Shown here: one piece after another, positions 1-6,028 of the stretch
Layout of the letters: the number at the start of each line of letters is the position of its first letter
Position numbering within the stretch: the stretch's first letter is position 1
Origin: CAZHWR01 sp964536085
Lineage (GTDB): Bacteria > Bacillota > Clostridia > Oscillospirales > Ruminococcaceae
Assembly (NCBI GenBank): GCA_964536085.1
Contig: CAZHWR010000036.1
Coordinates: 1-18,520, forward strand
Direction: 5' to 3'
DNA: 18,520 bases
Notes under the pieces: model-generated
What the model was told of the DNA's origin: nothing
Databases searched by the model: none
The model's input: only the letters and a program-made list of their open reading frames with translations
Made by a program: the position numbers and the translations under genes

Positions 1-630
1 CACCCGGAATTTGCGCAGCAAAAAACCGTCCGGCTCTGGCCTCACAAGGTGAAGGGCGAGGGGCATTTCGCCGCAGTGCTGCAGAAGGCGGGCGATGTTC
101 CCGAGGGATATGAGCCGATGGCGGCAGGCGGAACGGAGCGGGGGATTTCCGCGAGGGACAAGGAGCTGGAGCCCTGGAGGGAGTTTTGCCGGGAGACATT
201 GACGGTGGATATAGGAGAGGCAGAGAGGGAGGGTGCGCCGATCGGCACGCATAGAAGGGAAGGCTCAGGGAAGAGCGTCGGAGGAATCTTCCTTCGCTTC
301 GGGGACAATCTCTATCTGGCACCGGAGGGGCTGCCGTCGCTGAAGGGACTGAAGGTACTGCGCCCCGGGCTGCATCTGGGGATGCTGAAAAAAAACCGCT
401 TTGAGCCCTCCCACGCGCTGGCATTGGCACTCTCGGAGGAGGATGTGCGACATGCGTGTCAGTTATCTGCCGATGATGCCGTGACGGCGGCCTATCTGAA
501 CGGACAGACCTTTCCCCGGGAGGGTGAGAAGGGATGGTATCTGATTCTGGTGGACGGATACAGCATCGGCTGGGGCAAGCTTGCGGGGGGAATTATGAAG
601 AATCACTATCCGAAAGGACTGCGGAAGTAG
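1..630 (+). CDS. RsmF-type 16S rRNA m5C methyltransferase, C-terminal part (5' end outside window)
   Basis: The frame is open from the first base, reading HPEFAQQKTVRLWPHKVKGE, and stops at 628-630. RLWPHKVKGEGHFAA is the usual end of the NOL1/NOP2/Sun methyltransferase core in RsmF-like proteins, and the C-terminal extension finishes with NHYPKGLRK, as in the second RsmF at 7307-8644. The family adds a methyl group to cytosine C5 in 16S rRNA using S-adenosylmethionine. Only about 209 residues are present; the SAM-binding and catalytic Cys motifs lie upstream of the window. A GTG at 49 should not be taken as the start, because the conserved motif begins before it. An RluA-type pseudouridine synthase follows after 10 bases, giving a small rRNA-modification operon. 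The sequence is more G/C rich than the right part of the window. Family assignment is firm; the exact target base is inferred. Confidence 0.88.
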   Translation, partial: HPEFAQQKTVRLWPHKVKGEGHFAAVLQKAGDVPEGYEPMAAGGTERGISARDKELEPWREFCRETLTVDIGEAEREGAPIGTHRREGSGKSVGGIFLRFGDNLYLAPEGLPSLKGLKVLRPGLHLGMLKKNRFEPSHALALALSEEDVRHACQLSADDAVTAAYLNGQTFPREGEKGWYLILVDGYSIGWGKLAGGIMKNHYPKGLRK

Positions 631-640
631 GAGAAAACAC

Positions 641-1333
641 ATGCGTACAGTCATTAAATATGAGGACAGACACATCATTGTTGCGTACAAGCCTGCGGGC
701 CTTGCCACCCAGACCTCTCGGGTCGGGCAGGCGGACATGGTCAGTGAGCTGAAAAATTATCTAAAGGGAGGCTATCTGGGAGTGGTTCACCGACTGGATC
801 AGCCCGTGGAGGGGCTGCTGGTGTTTGCCAAGACCAGGGAGGCCGCGGCGGCGTTGACCGGGCAGCTGGAAAAAGGAATTTTGAATAAACAGTATTACGC
901 GGTGGTCTGTGGAAAACCGAAGCCCGGAACAGGCGAGCTGGTGGATTATCTGTGCAGGACGGCGGATAGCCGGGCGGAGGTCGTGGATGCAAAGCAGGCA
1001 AAGGAGAAGAGGGCGAAGAAGGCGAGGCTGCAGTTTGAAGTGCTGGCTGAGTCCGATGGGACGGAGATGTCACTTTTGCGGATTCAGATTGACACCGGCC
1101 GCTTCCACCAGATCCGTGCGCAGCTGTCCCATGCGGGTTTTCCGATTCTGGGAGATGTAAAATACGGTACGGACTTATCCGGGCAGCTTGGCAGGGAGCG
1201 CGGTGTCCGGAATGTGGCGCTCTGTGCCTGCGAATTGGAGCTTGTCCACCCGGTGGACAAAAGGAAGCTTTTCTTTCGGGTGGTGCCTCAGGGGGATCTT
1301 TTCCACTGTTTCCCCATCCGTTATGCGGAGTAA
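641..1333 (+). CDS. RluA-family RNA pseudouridine synthase
   Basis: The 230-residue protein carries the RluA signature HRLDQPVEGLLVFAKT at about residues 50-65; D53 is the expected catalytic aspartate. IQIDTGRFHQIRAQLSHAGFPILGD near residues 150-175 is the second conserved block of the family. It would isomerise uridine to pseudouridine in rRNA or tRNA. No N-terminal S4 domain is visible; the protein starts almost directly with the catalytic fold (IVAYKPAGLATQ), as in short stand-alone members. The start ATG at 641 follows TAGGAG with a spacing of about 7 bases. It lies 10 bases after the RsmF stop, so the two are probably co-transcribed. The target RNA position cannot be told from sequence alone. 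Confidence 0.92.
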   Translation: MRTVIKYEDRHIIVAYKPAGLATQTSRVGQADMVSELKNYLKGGYLGVVHRLDQPVEGLLVFAKTREAAAALTGQLEKGILNKQYYAVVCGKPKPGTGELVDYLCRTADSRAEVVDAKQAKEKRAKKARLQFEVLAESDGTEMSLLRIQIDTGRFHQIRAQLSHAGFPILGDVKYGTDLSGQLGRERGVRNVALCACELELVHPVDKRKLFFRVVPQGDLFHCFPIRYAE

Positions 1334-1413
1334 ATTTTTGTAGAAAATAACAGAAATTGGATTTTGATTTGACATAAGTGTCGGATTTATTTTGGCCTGA
1401 TTTTTCATACTAG

Positions 1414-1435
1414 AAGGAGAGAACAAAATATGTGA
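1414..1435 (+). promoter_or_regulatory. Strong Shine-Dalgarno followed by a start-stop codon pair (ATGTGA)
   Basis: AAGGAG at 1414-1419 is followed 10 bases later by ATG at 1430-1432, which is immediately followed by TGA at 1433-1435. The real start of the membrane protein at 1459 lies 23 bases downstream with a weaker GAGGG. This could be a minimal upstream ORF that holds a ribosome in front of the gene, or a chance or error-derived arrangement. Confidence 0.3.
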
Positions 1436-1458
1436 CGGTGTGAAAAGAGGGCGCAGCT

Positions 1459-2567
1459 ATGTGGGAAAAAATCAGGCAAAACCGACTATTATTACTGCTT
1501 CTGCTGACAGGGGCAGTTTATTTGTTTCTGAAATGGATTTGTCCATTGATCGCGCCGGTGCTGATTGCCATGCTTTTCGTGACCATTTTCGGCCCGCTCT
1601 TGAAAAAGATGCAGGGCAGGCTTCATCTTCACAGGCAGGTGGGTGCCGTGCTGTTGTTGGTGTTCGCCGTGCTGTTCTTGGCGGTGCTGATATGGATTCT
1701 GTTTTTCTGGATCGCGGGGAGTCTTCCGGGCTGGGTGAATGGTCTGGCTGACATAGAGGATGAAATCCAGATTCTGGTACACAATCTCTNNNNNNNNNNT
1801 CCGTGGGACAACTGGTGGGTGTGGACGGATTGTATCTGGAGAATGTCATTTTGGAGGGAATCAATGAGAGCCTGAATGTACTGGGGCAGCACACCTGGCC
1901 GGGAGTCATGTCACAGTCGTTGGAATATGTGAGGATTCTGGGTGTCCTGGGCGGATTCCTGGTGACTTTTCTGATTTCCACCGTGCTTCTGGCAAAGGAC
2001 TATGACGATATCATGAACCGCCTGCTGGACAGGGAGGAGTGCCATGTGCTGCTGGAGGTCATCTGCGGTGTCACGCGCTATATCGCCACCTTTGTGAAGG
2101 CCCAGATGGCCATCATGACAATCATCGGGCTGACGGTGGCGGTGGGACTGGGAATCTCGGGGGTTCCAAACGGAATTCTCTGGGGGATTCTGGCGGGCGT
2201 CTTGGATGCGCTGCCCTTTATCGGTACGGGCATTGTTCTGATGCCGTTGGCAGTTGTGCAGCTCGTACAGGGAAGCTATGGCAGGGCGGCGGTATGCGTG
2301 GTGATTTATATTTTCTGCATTTTTCTGCGGGAATTGCTGGAGCCGAGGCTGATCGGCAAACGCATGGGAGTGCCGCCCATCGCGGTGCTGCTCTCTCTCT
2401 ATGTGGGCATCCAGCTCTTTGGGGTGTGGGGGATCGTGAAAGGACCACTCGGCTTTGTGCTGATCCGGGAGAGCTATCTGAGTATCCGAAAAACAGAGCA
2501 GGACGCCAAAACAGAGTCAGCCTCGGAAACGCAGCGGATCGATCAGACAAATCAGCCTCAAAAATAA
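1459..2567 (+). CDS. AI-2E family (YtvI/PerM-like) transporter, interrupted by an assembly gap
   Basis: Two in-order reading frames, 1459-1789 and 1800-2567, together give an AI-2E family membrane protein. The N-terminal part has two hydrophobic stretches (LLLLLLTGAVYLFLKWI and AVLLLVFAVLFLAVLIWILFF) ending in a charged segment. The C-terminal part holds the family hallmark DALPFIGTGIVLMPLAVVQL, followed by RELLEPRLIGKRMGVPPIAVL and YVGIQLFGVWGIVKGPLGF. Members are polytopic exporters; some act in sporulation (YtvI) and others export small molecules. The frames are out of phase across ten Ns at 1790-1799, so the N count is only a placeholder: the missing length must be 2 modulo 3 to restore the frame. 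The two parts total about 365 residues, close to family length, so few residues are probably missing. Start ATG 1459 has a modest GAGGG. The substrate is unknown. Confidence 0.85.
1790..1799. other. Assembly gap (10 N)
   Basis: Ten consecutive Ns lie inside the AI-2E family gene. The flanking frames do not match with a 10-base gap, so the gap size is nominal. It shows that the contig was scaffolded. Confidence 0.98.
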
Positions 2568-2592
2568 GAAAAGGCCCGGAAAACTCCGGACC
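2560..2592 (-). terminator. Intrinsic terminator downstream of tRNA-Pro
   Basis: On the minus strand GGTCCGG-AGTTTT-CCGGGCC forms a 7-bp stem, with one G:U pair that works only on this strand, followed by TTTTCTTATTTTT. It begins about 13 bases after the tRNA 3' end and overlaps the end of the oppositely directed membrane-protein gene. Confidence 0.75.
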
Positions 2593-2604
2593 CGAACCTG
2601 TCAA

Positions 2605-2678
2605 TCGTCGCGACAAGATTCGAACTTGCGACCTCTGCGTCCCGAACGCAGCGCTCTACCAAACTGAGCTACACCTCG
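2605..2678 (-). tRNA. tRNA-Pro (anticodon CGG), with an imperfect acceptor stem
   Basis: Read on the minus strand, the D arm is GCTCAGTTTGGTAGAGC, the anticodon arm is CTGCG-TTCGGGA-CGCAG (anticodon CGG, reading CCG proline codons), and the T arm is GCAAG-TTCGAAT-CTTGT. The arms are intact. The acceptor halves are CGAGGTG (5') and CGCGACG (3'), which leave two mismatches (A:A and G:G) and one G:T in the middle of the stem. The 5' half equals that of the degenerate copy at 2782-2854, while the 3' half would fit a 5' half of CGTCGCG. No CCA is encoded. The identity is clear; whether the molecule is functional or a product of joining two different genes is uncertain. Confidence 0.75.
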
Positions 2679-2781
2679 CTATTTTCATTATTCAGTTTTT
2701 CCTGCCATTGCAATAATTTTATGAATTCCCGTTTGTCTGTTTTTTGCTTTGCAAAAAATGGTCGATGGTGACATCGCTTCT

Positions 2782-2854
2782 TAAAAGCGCGATTCGAACT
2801 TGCGACCTGAAGCGTCCCCGAACGCAACGCTCTACCAAACTGAGCTGCACCTCG
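2782..2854 (-). pseudogene. Degenerate tRNA-Pro-like sequence
   Basis: The 5' half (acceptor CGAGGTG, D arm GCTCAGTTTGGTAGAGC) matches the tRNA-Pro at 2605-2678 almost base for base, and the T-arm start GCAAGTTCGAATC is also shared. The anticodon region reads TTGCG-TTCGGGGA-CGCTT: one extra G makes an 8-base loop, and the last two stem pairs are lost. After the T loop the sequence continues CGCGCTTTTAAG, which pairs neither with the T stem nor with the acceptor. It is most likely a decayed or truncated tRNA gene. An extra G in a tRNA-Pro anticodon loop is the change known from +1 frameshift suppressors, but the broken 3' half argues against function. Confidence 0.6.
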
Positions 2855-2922
2855 ACAATATGACAGCATTAAGATAATACCACACTCGAAATTTTATGTC
2901 AAGAGAAAATTACTCTGTCCGC

Positions 2923-2951
2923 TTGACATTCCGTACAATTTGTGTTGTACT
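2923..2951 (+). promoter_or_regulatory. Sigma-A-type promoter with overlapping dyad, for the HAD phosphatase gene
   Basis: TTGACA at 2923-2928 and TGTACT at 2946-2951 are separated by 17 bases. A perfect inverted repeat, GTACAA-TTTGTG-TTGTAC at 2933-2950, fills the spacer and runs into the -10 element, the position expected for a repressor site. The gene starts at 2990, leaving a leader of about 33 bases. The promoter is probable; the operator role is inferred from position and symmetry. Confidence 0.6.
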
Positions 2952-2989
2952 TGTAACCGTATTTAATAAAACTCGGCGGGTGAAAGCAA

Positions 2990-3745
2990 ATGAAACTGAT
3001 TGCAAGCGACTATGACGGCACGCTTAATCAAAACACAGTGGTGTCCAAAAGCGACATTGGCGCCGTTAAAAAATGGCAAAGGACGCAAAATCTGTTTGTT
3101 ATTGTAACGGGGCGCAGTATCAGCGGTATAAATTCCGAAGCTGAGCGCTTCGGAATACTGTTTGACTATCTTATATGCAACAACGGAAGCGAGATTTACA
3201 AAGGAAAAAACAAGCGATTATACCGCGCCGATTCAAATCCTGACGTGCTATCCGAATTATGCCGCTTCATCATTGCTCGCGGCGGACTTCACGCCGCAGT
3301 AAGCTCACGGGAAAAGCGGTATTGCGTAAAGAACGAAAAGTTCGACAACTCCATCGCCTCTTCCGATGTTTTGATAGAGCTTTCAGAGCTTTCGCAGTTT
3401 TCATATTTTACCCAGGTAGACGCTCATTTTAAAACCGAGGCTCTGGCGCTTGAATTTGCAGATAAAGTCAACCAAAAATTCGCGGGGCAGCTGACCGCAT
3501 TCAACAACGGAATCAATGTTGATATTGTTCCCGCCGGAGTTTCAAAGACCGCCGGAATATATAAGCTCACCGATATTTTAGGCGTTAAAAAAAGCGATAT
3601 AATAACAGTAGGCGATAACTTCAACGACCTGGCAATGCTAAAGGAATTTGGCGGATATGCGATAGAAAACGGTAATCCACGCGTCGTTTCACAAATTGGC
3701 AACAAATGTAAAAGTATTTCAGAACTGGTGAACATACTGATATAA
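2990..3745 (+). CDS. HAD superfamily (Cof-like) phosphatase
   Basis: The 251-residue protein begins MKLIASDYDGTLNQ, with the HAD motif I DxDGT (D7 nucleophile, D9 acid/base). TGRS near residue 39 is motif II, the lysine in VPAGVSKTAGI is motif III, and GDNFNDLAML from residue 208 is motif IV, which binds magnesium. The insertion between motifs II and III makes it a Cof/type IIB HAD enzyme, a group that removes phosphate from sugar phosphates, nucleotides or cofactors such as FMN and PLP precursors. Length is slightly below the usual 260-290. It is the only plus-strand gene between 2600 and 8800 and stands alone between its promoter at 2923 and the shared terminator at 3752. The substrate cannot be predicted. 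The ATG at 2990 is preceded by GGCGGGTG, a modest binding site. Confidence 0.9.
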   Translation: MKLIASDYDGTLNQNTVVSKSDIGAVKKWQRTQNLFVIVTGRSISGINSEAERFGILFDYLICNNGSEIYKGKNKRLYRADSNPDVLSELCRFIIARGGLHAAVSSREKRYCVKNEKFDNSIASSDVLIELSELSQFSYFTQVDAHFKTEALALEFADKVNQKFAGQLTAFNNGINVDIVPAGVSKTAGIYKLTDILGVKKSDIITVGDNFNDLAMLKEFGGYAIENGNPRVVSQIGNKCKSISELVNILI

Positions 3746-3751
3746 GCAAAA

Positions 3752-3785
3752 CAAAACACCGCCGATATAAATCGGCGGTGTTTTG
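3752..3785. terminator. Bidirectional terminator between the HAD and corA genes
   Basis: CAAAACACCGCCGAT at 3752-3766 and its exact complement at 3771-3785 form a 15-bp stem closed by the loop ATAA. A-rich and T-rich ends on either side allow termination in both directions. It lies between the convergent stops at 3745 and 3789. Confidence 0.9.
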
Positions 3786-3788
3786 CAT

Positions 3789-4733
3789 TTACTTAAACAT
3801 CTTCATCTTTAAGAATATAAAACCTGTTATAACGCTTATTACCGCCGAAACGCAGACAACTATCAGAAATCCCCACGGACTGCCCGCAAACGGCATTCCC
3901 GCCGCATTGACGTTCATTCCGTACGCGCTGAATATGATAGTGGGAATAGACATTACTATAGTGATTATTGCAAGCACTTTCATGACTACATTGAGGTTAT
4001 TCGATATAACCGAGGCAAACGCGTCCATCATTCCGCTTAAAATTCCACTGTATATATTAGCCATTTCTATAGCCTGCTTATTTTCAACGATAACGTCCTC
4101 AAGCAATTCGGAATCCTCCGGGTACTGCTTTATCAGCTCGTTTCTGAAAAGCTTTTCCATTACCACTTCGTTCGAGCGCAGAGAAGTTGTAAAATAAACA
4201 AGGCTCTTTTCAAGATTCAAAAGCTCGATAAGCTCGCGGTTCTGCGTGGACTTATGTAGCTTGTTTTCAACCTCGTCGCTTTTTTTATCGACGATTCGCA
4301 GATATTGCAGATACTGCGACGCCGTGCGGTAAAGAATTTGCAGCACAAATCTCGATTTCATATTTGTGTAAAAATCCCTGACAAGCCCTCTTGCAAACGG
4401 ATGCAAAAGAGGATTGTCCTCGCTGCAAACGGTTATCACCACTCCGCTTGCAACTATTATCGCAAGCGGTATAGTATTGTAAAGCTCTTTGTCGTCGTCT
4501 CGCTCAATAGTCGGAATGTTGACAAGTATCATCGTGTAATTGTCGTCAACATCGATACGCGAGCGCTCGTCGACGTCCAACGCCGCTTTCAAAATATCGG
4601 TGTCAATATCGTACTTTTTTGCAATCGGAGTTATTTCGACGTCGCTCGGATCAGTCATAGCGATCCAGCAGCCGTCGACAGGGGAATCAAGCGTGACGAT
4701 TCCCTTTTCCCGAGTGAGATAATATTTAACCAT
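3789..4733 (-). CDS. corA: CorA family divalent cation (Mg2+) transporter
   Basis: The 314-residue protein has the CorA layout: a long N-terminal cytoplasmic alpha/beta domain and long helix, then two C-terminal membrane helices (about 245-270 and 288-308). Between them is the selectivity motif GMN at residues 272-274, within SAYGMNVNAAGMPF, followed by a short basic tail (KMKMFK). CorA forms pentamers in the cytoplasmic membrane and carries Mg2+, sometimes Co2+ or Ni2+, inwards. The start ATG at 4733 follows GGAGGAATCATA, a strong site. The GG of this site is part of a perfect hairpin at 4744-4772, so translation may depend on that structure. yebC lies 160 bases upstream, and the gap holds a candidate promoter and palindrome. 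Family call is secure; ion preference is inferred from the family. Confidence 0.93.
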   Translation of the reverse strand: MVKYYLTREKGIVTLDSPVDGCWIAMTDPSDVEITPIAKKYDIDTDILKAALDVDERSRIDVDDNYTMILVNIPTIERDDDKELYNTIPLAIIVASGVVITVCSEDNPLLHPFARGLVRDFYTNMKSRFVLQILYRTASQYLQYLRIVDKKSDEVENKLHKSTQNRELIELLNLEKSLVYFTTSLRSNEVVMEKLFRNELIKQYPEDSELLEDVIVENKQAIEMANIYSGILSGMMDAFASVISNNLNVVMKVLAIITIVMSIPTIIFSAYGMNVNAAGMPFAGSPWGFLIVVCVSAVISVITGFIFLKMKMFK

Positions 4734-4743
4734 TATGATTCCT

Positions 4744-4772
4744 CCATAGCTCTGCGCGAAGCAGAGCTATGG
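4744..4772 (-). promoter_or_regulatory. Perfect 12-bp hairpin in the corA leader, overlapping the ribosome binding site
   Basis: CCATAGCTCTGC at 4744-4755 and GCAGAGCTATGG at 4761-4772 are exact complements around GCGAA (TTCGC on the transcribed strand). On the corA mRNA the 3' arm ends in ATGG and the first GG of GGAGGA belongs to the stem, so folding would partly cover the ribosome binding site. No T-run follows, so it is not a terminator. It could also be one copy of a dispersed palindromic repeat. Confidence 0.6.
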
Positions 4773-4848
4773 CAAGCCCTTTCCGCGCATATTTTAATTT
4801 TTACTTCGATAGGGTATGCCGTTTTCGGAACAAGGTCCGGGTTTCATA

Positions 4849-4881
4849 ATGTGATCACATCCTTTGTCAGTTAATATTATA
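4849..4881 (-). promoter_or_regulatory. Candidate corA promoter -10 with downstream 12-bp palindrome
   Basis: On the minus strand TATAAT occupies 4881-4876. The matching -35 position, inside the end of yebC, is poor (AGGATT). ATGTGATCACAT at 4849-4860 is a perfect 12-bp palindrome that would fall just after the transcription start, a plausible repressor site. The -10 match is good but the promoter as a whole is uncertain. Confidence 0.4.
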
Positions 4882-4893
4882 TACTTTGAATAA

Positions 4894-5625
4894 TTATAAA
4901 TCCTCTTCGTTTTCAAGGTTGTGCCAAACGTTCTGAACATCGTCATTGTCCTCCAGAGCGTCTAACAAGCGGCGCATTTTAACCATGCTGTCTTCATCGG
5001 AAAGCGTGGTATAGGTGGACGGCACCTGCTCTATCTCAGCGGAGGCAAACGCATATCCCGCCGCTTCAAGCGCCTCGCGCACCTTGCCAAAGTCAGACGG
5101 AGCCGTTGTGACCTCGGCAACGCCGTCTTCGATGTTAAAATCGTCCGCTCCGGCGGTTATGAAATCGTCCATCGCTTTTTCTTCGTCCGACACATTTTCA
5201 ATAACTATAACGCCCTTTTTCTCGAACATAAACGAAACGCAGCCCGTCGTTCCCAAGTTGCCGCCGAATTTATCAAAATAATGGCGGATATCCGAAGCCG
5301 TTCTGTTCCTGTTATCGGTCAGGCACTCTACAATTACGGCAACGCCGTTGGGACCGTAGCCCTCGTACACCGTTTCCTCATAGCTTGTCTTGCTTCCCTC
5401 GCCCGCCGCTTTTTTGATTATGCGGTCGATATTATCGTTCGGAACATTGTTCGCCTTGGCTTTTGCAATCAAGTCGCGCAGCTTCGCGTTAGATGACGGA
5501 TCCGCGCCGCTTTCCTTAACCGCAACGGCTATCTCGCGGCCTATTTTAGTAAACACCTTTGCTCTCTGAGCGTCGGTCTTTTCTTTTTTTCGTTTAATGG
5601 TACTCCATTTGGAATGTCCGGACAT
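4894..5625 (-). CDS. yebC: YebC/PmpR family protein
   Basis: The 243-residue protein opens with MSGHSKWSTIKRKKEKTD, the family's hallmark N-terminus, and carries ARNVPNDNIDR-like KANNVPNDNIDRIIKKAAGE and YEGYGPNGVAVIVECLTDN, both highly conserved. Length matches the family (about 240-250). These cytoplasmic proteins were long described as transcription regulators; recent work on relatives shows a ribosome-associated role in relieving stalls at proline-rich stretches. The C-terminus ends in an acidic tail (NLENEEDL). The start ATG at 5625 follows AAGGAAG about 8 bases upstream. Its neighbours are corA downstream and a 400-base gene-free stretch upstream, so it is probably transcribed alone or with corA. 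Confidence 0.95.
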   Translation of the reverse strand: MSGHSKWSTIKRKKEKTDAQRAKVFTKIGREIAVAVKESGADPSSNAKLRDLIAKAKANNVPNDNIDRIIKKAAGEGSKTSYEETVYEGYGPNGVAVIVECLTDNRNRTASDIRHYFDKFGGNLGTTGCVSFMFEKKGVIVIENVSDEEKAMDDFITAGADDFNIEDGVAEVTTAPSDFGKVREALEAAGYAFASAEIEQVPSTYTTLSDEDSMVKMRRLLDALEDNDDVQNVWHNLENEEDL

Positions 5626-6028
5626 TAATGATCTTCCTTTCTGCTGTTAGAAACAGGAATTTAAAAGACTATTATGCAAAAAGCAAGAAAACGGGAATGC
5701 TTCAAAAGGGATTTTCCCCGCTTGATTCCTGCTTTGCAGTTTCAGACCAGCGGGCTGAAACTTGCGCAAACGTATATAGCGCAAAAGAAAAACGGCAAGG
5801 ATGAAAATATATTTCATCCTTTATAATCTTGTTTCCGACAGCGCAAAACTCGTAAAATATCAAAACGTGCTTAAGCGCATGCTCATATATTTACTATTTT
5901 ATCAAAAAACTCTCCGCGGCGCAACCCCCAAAACGGCATACAGCGTCCGCTGTACCTCGATTCGGCGCAAAAACGCGGCGTTCATAAATGAACGCCGCGT
6001 TTTCAATCCTCTGCAAGCCGCCGCACGG
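5626..6028. other. Gene-free stretch of about 400 bases between yebC and the LRR gene
   Basis: No credible gene was found here; an open frame from 5801 runs into the LRR gene on the other strand, has no good ribosome binding site and looks spurious. Visible structure includes AGTTTCAG/CTGAAACT (5738-5745 and 5755-5762), a perfect 10-bp repeat AAGGATGAAA/TTTCATCCTT (5797-5806 and 5812-5821), and the terminator at 5970-6003. It must hold the yebC promoter, but no good -35/-10 pair was recognised. A small RNA is possible but not supported. Confidence 0.6.
5970..6003 (-). terminator. Terminator downstream of the LRR gene
   Basis: AAAACGCGGCGTTCAT at 5970-5985 and its exact complement at 5988-6003 form a 16-bp stem around AA, G/C rich at the core and with A/T ends. 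On the minus strand it follows the LRR stop at 6029 by about 25 bases and ends in a run of Ts. The symmetry would also allow plus-strand termination. Confidence 0.88.

Noticed and set aside
2669..2869. Minus-strand 66-codon frame across the tRNA region
   Set aside because: It covers both tRNA-Pro-like sequences; part of the peptide (AAQFGRALRSGTLQVASSNRAF) is simply translated tRNA sequence.
5640..5830. Small RNA such as 6S or SRP RNA upstream of yebC
   Set aside because: Some inverted repeats occur, but no recognisable conserved core or consistent overall fold was found.
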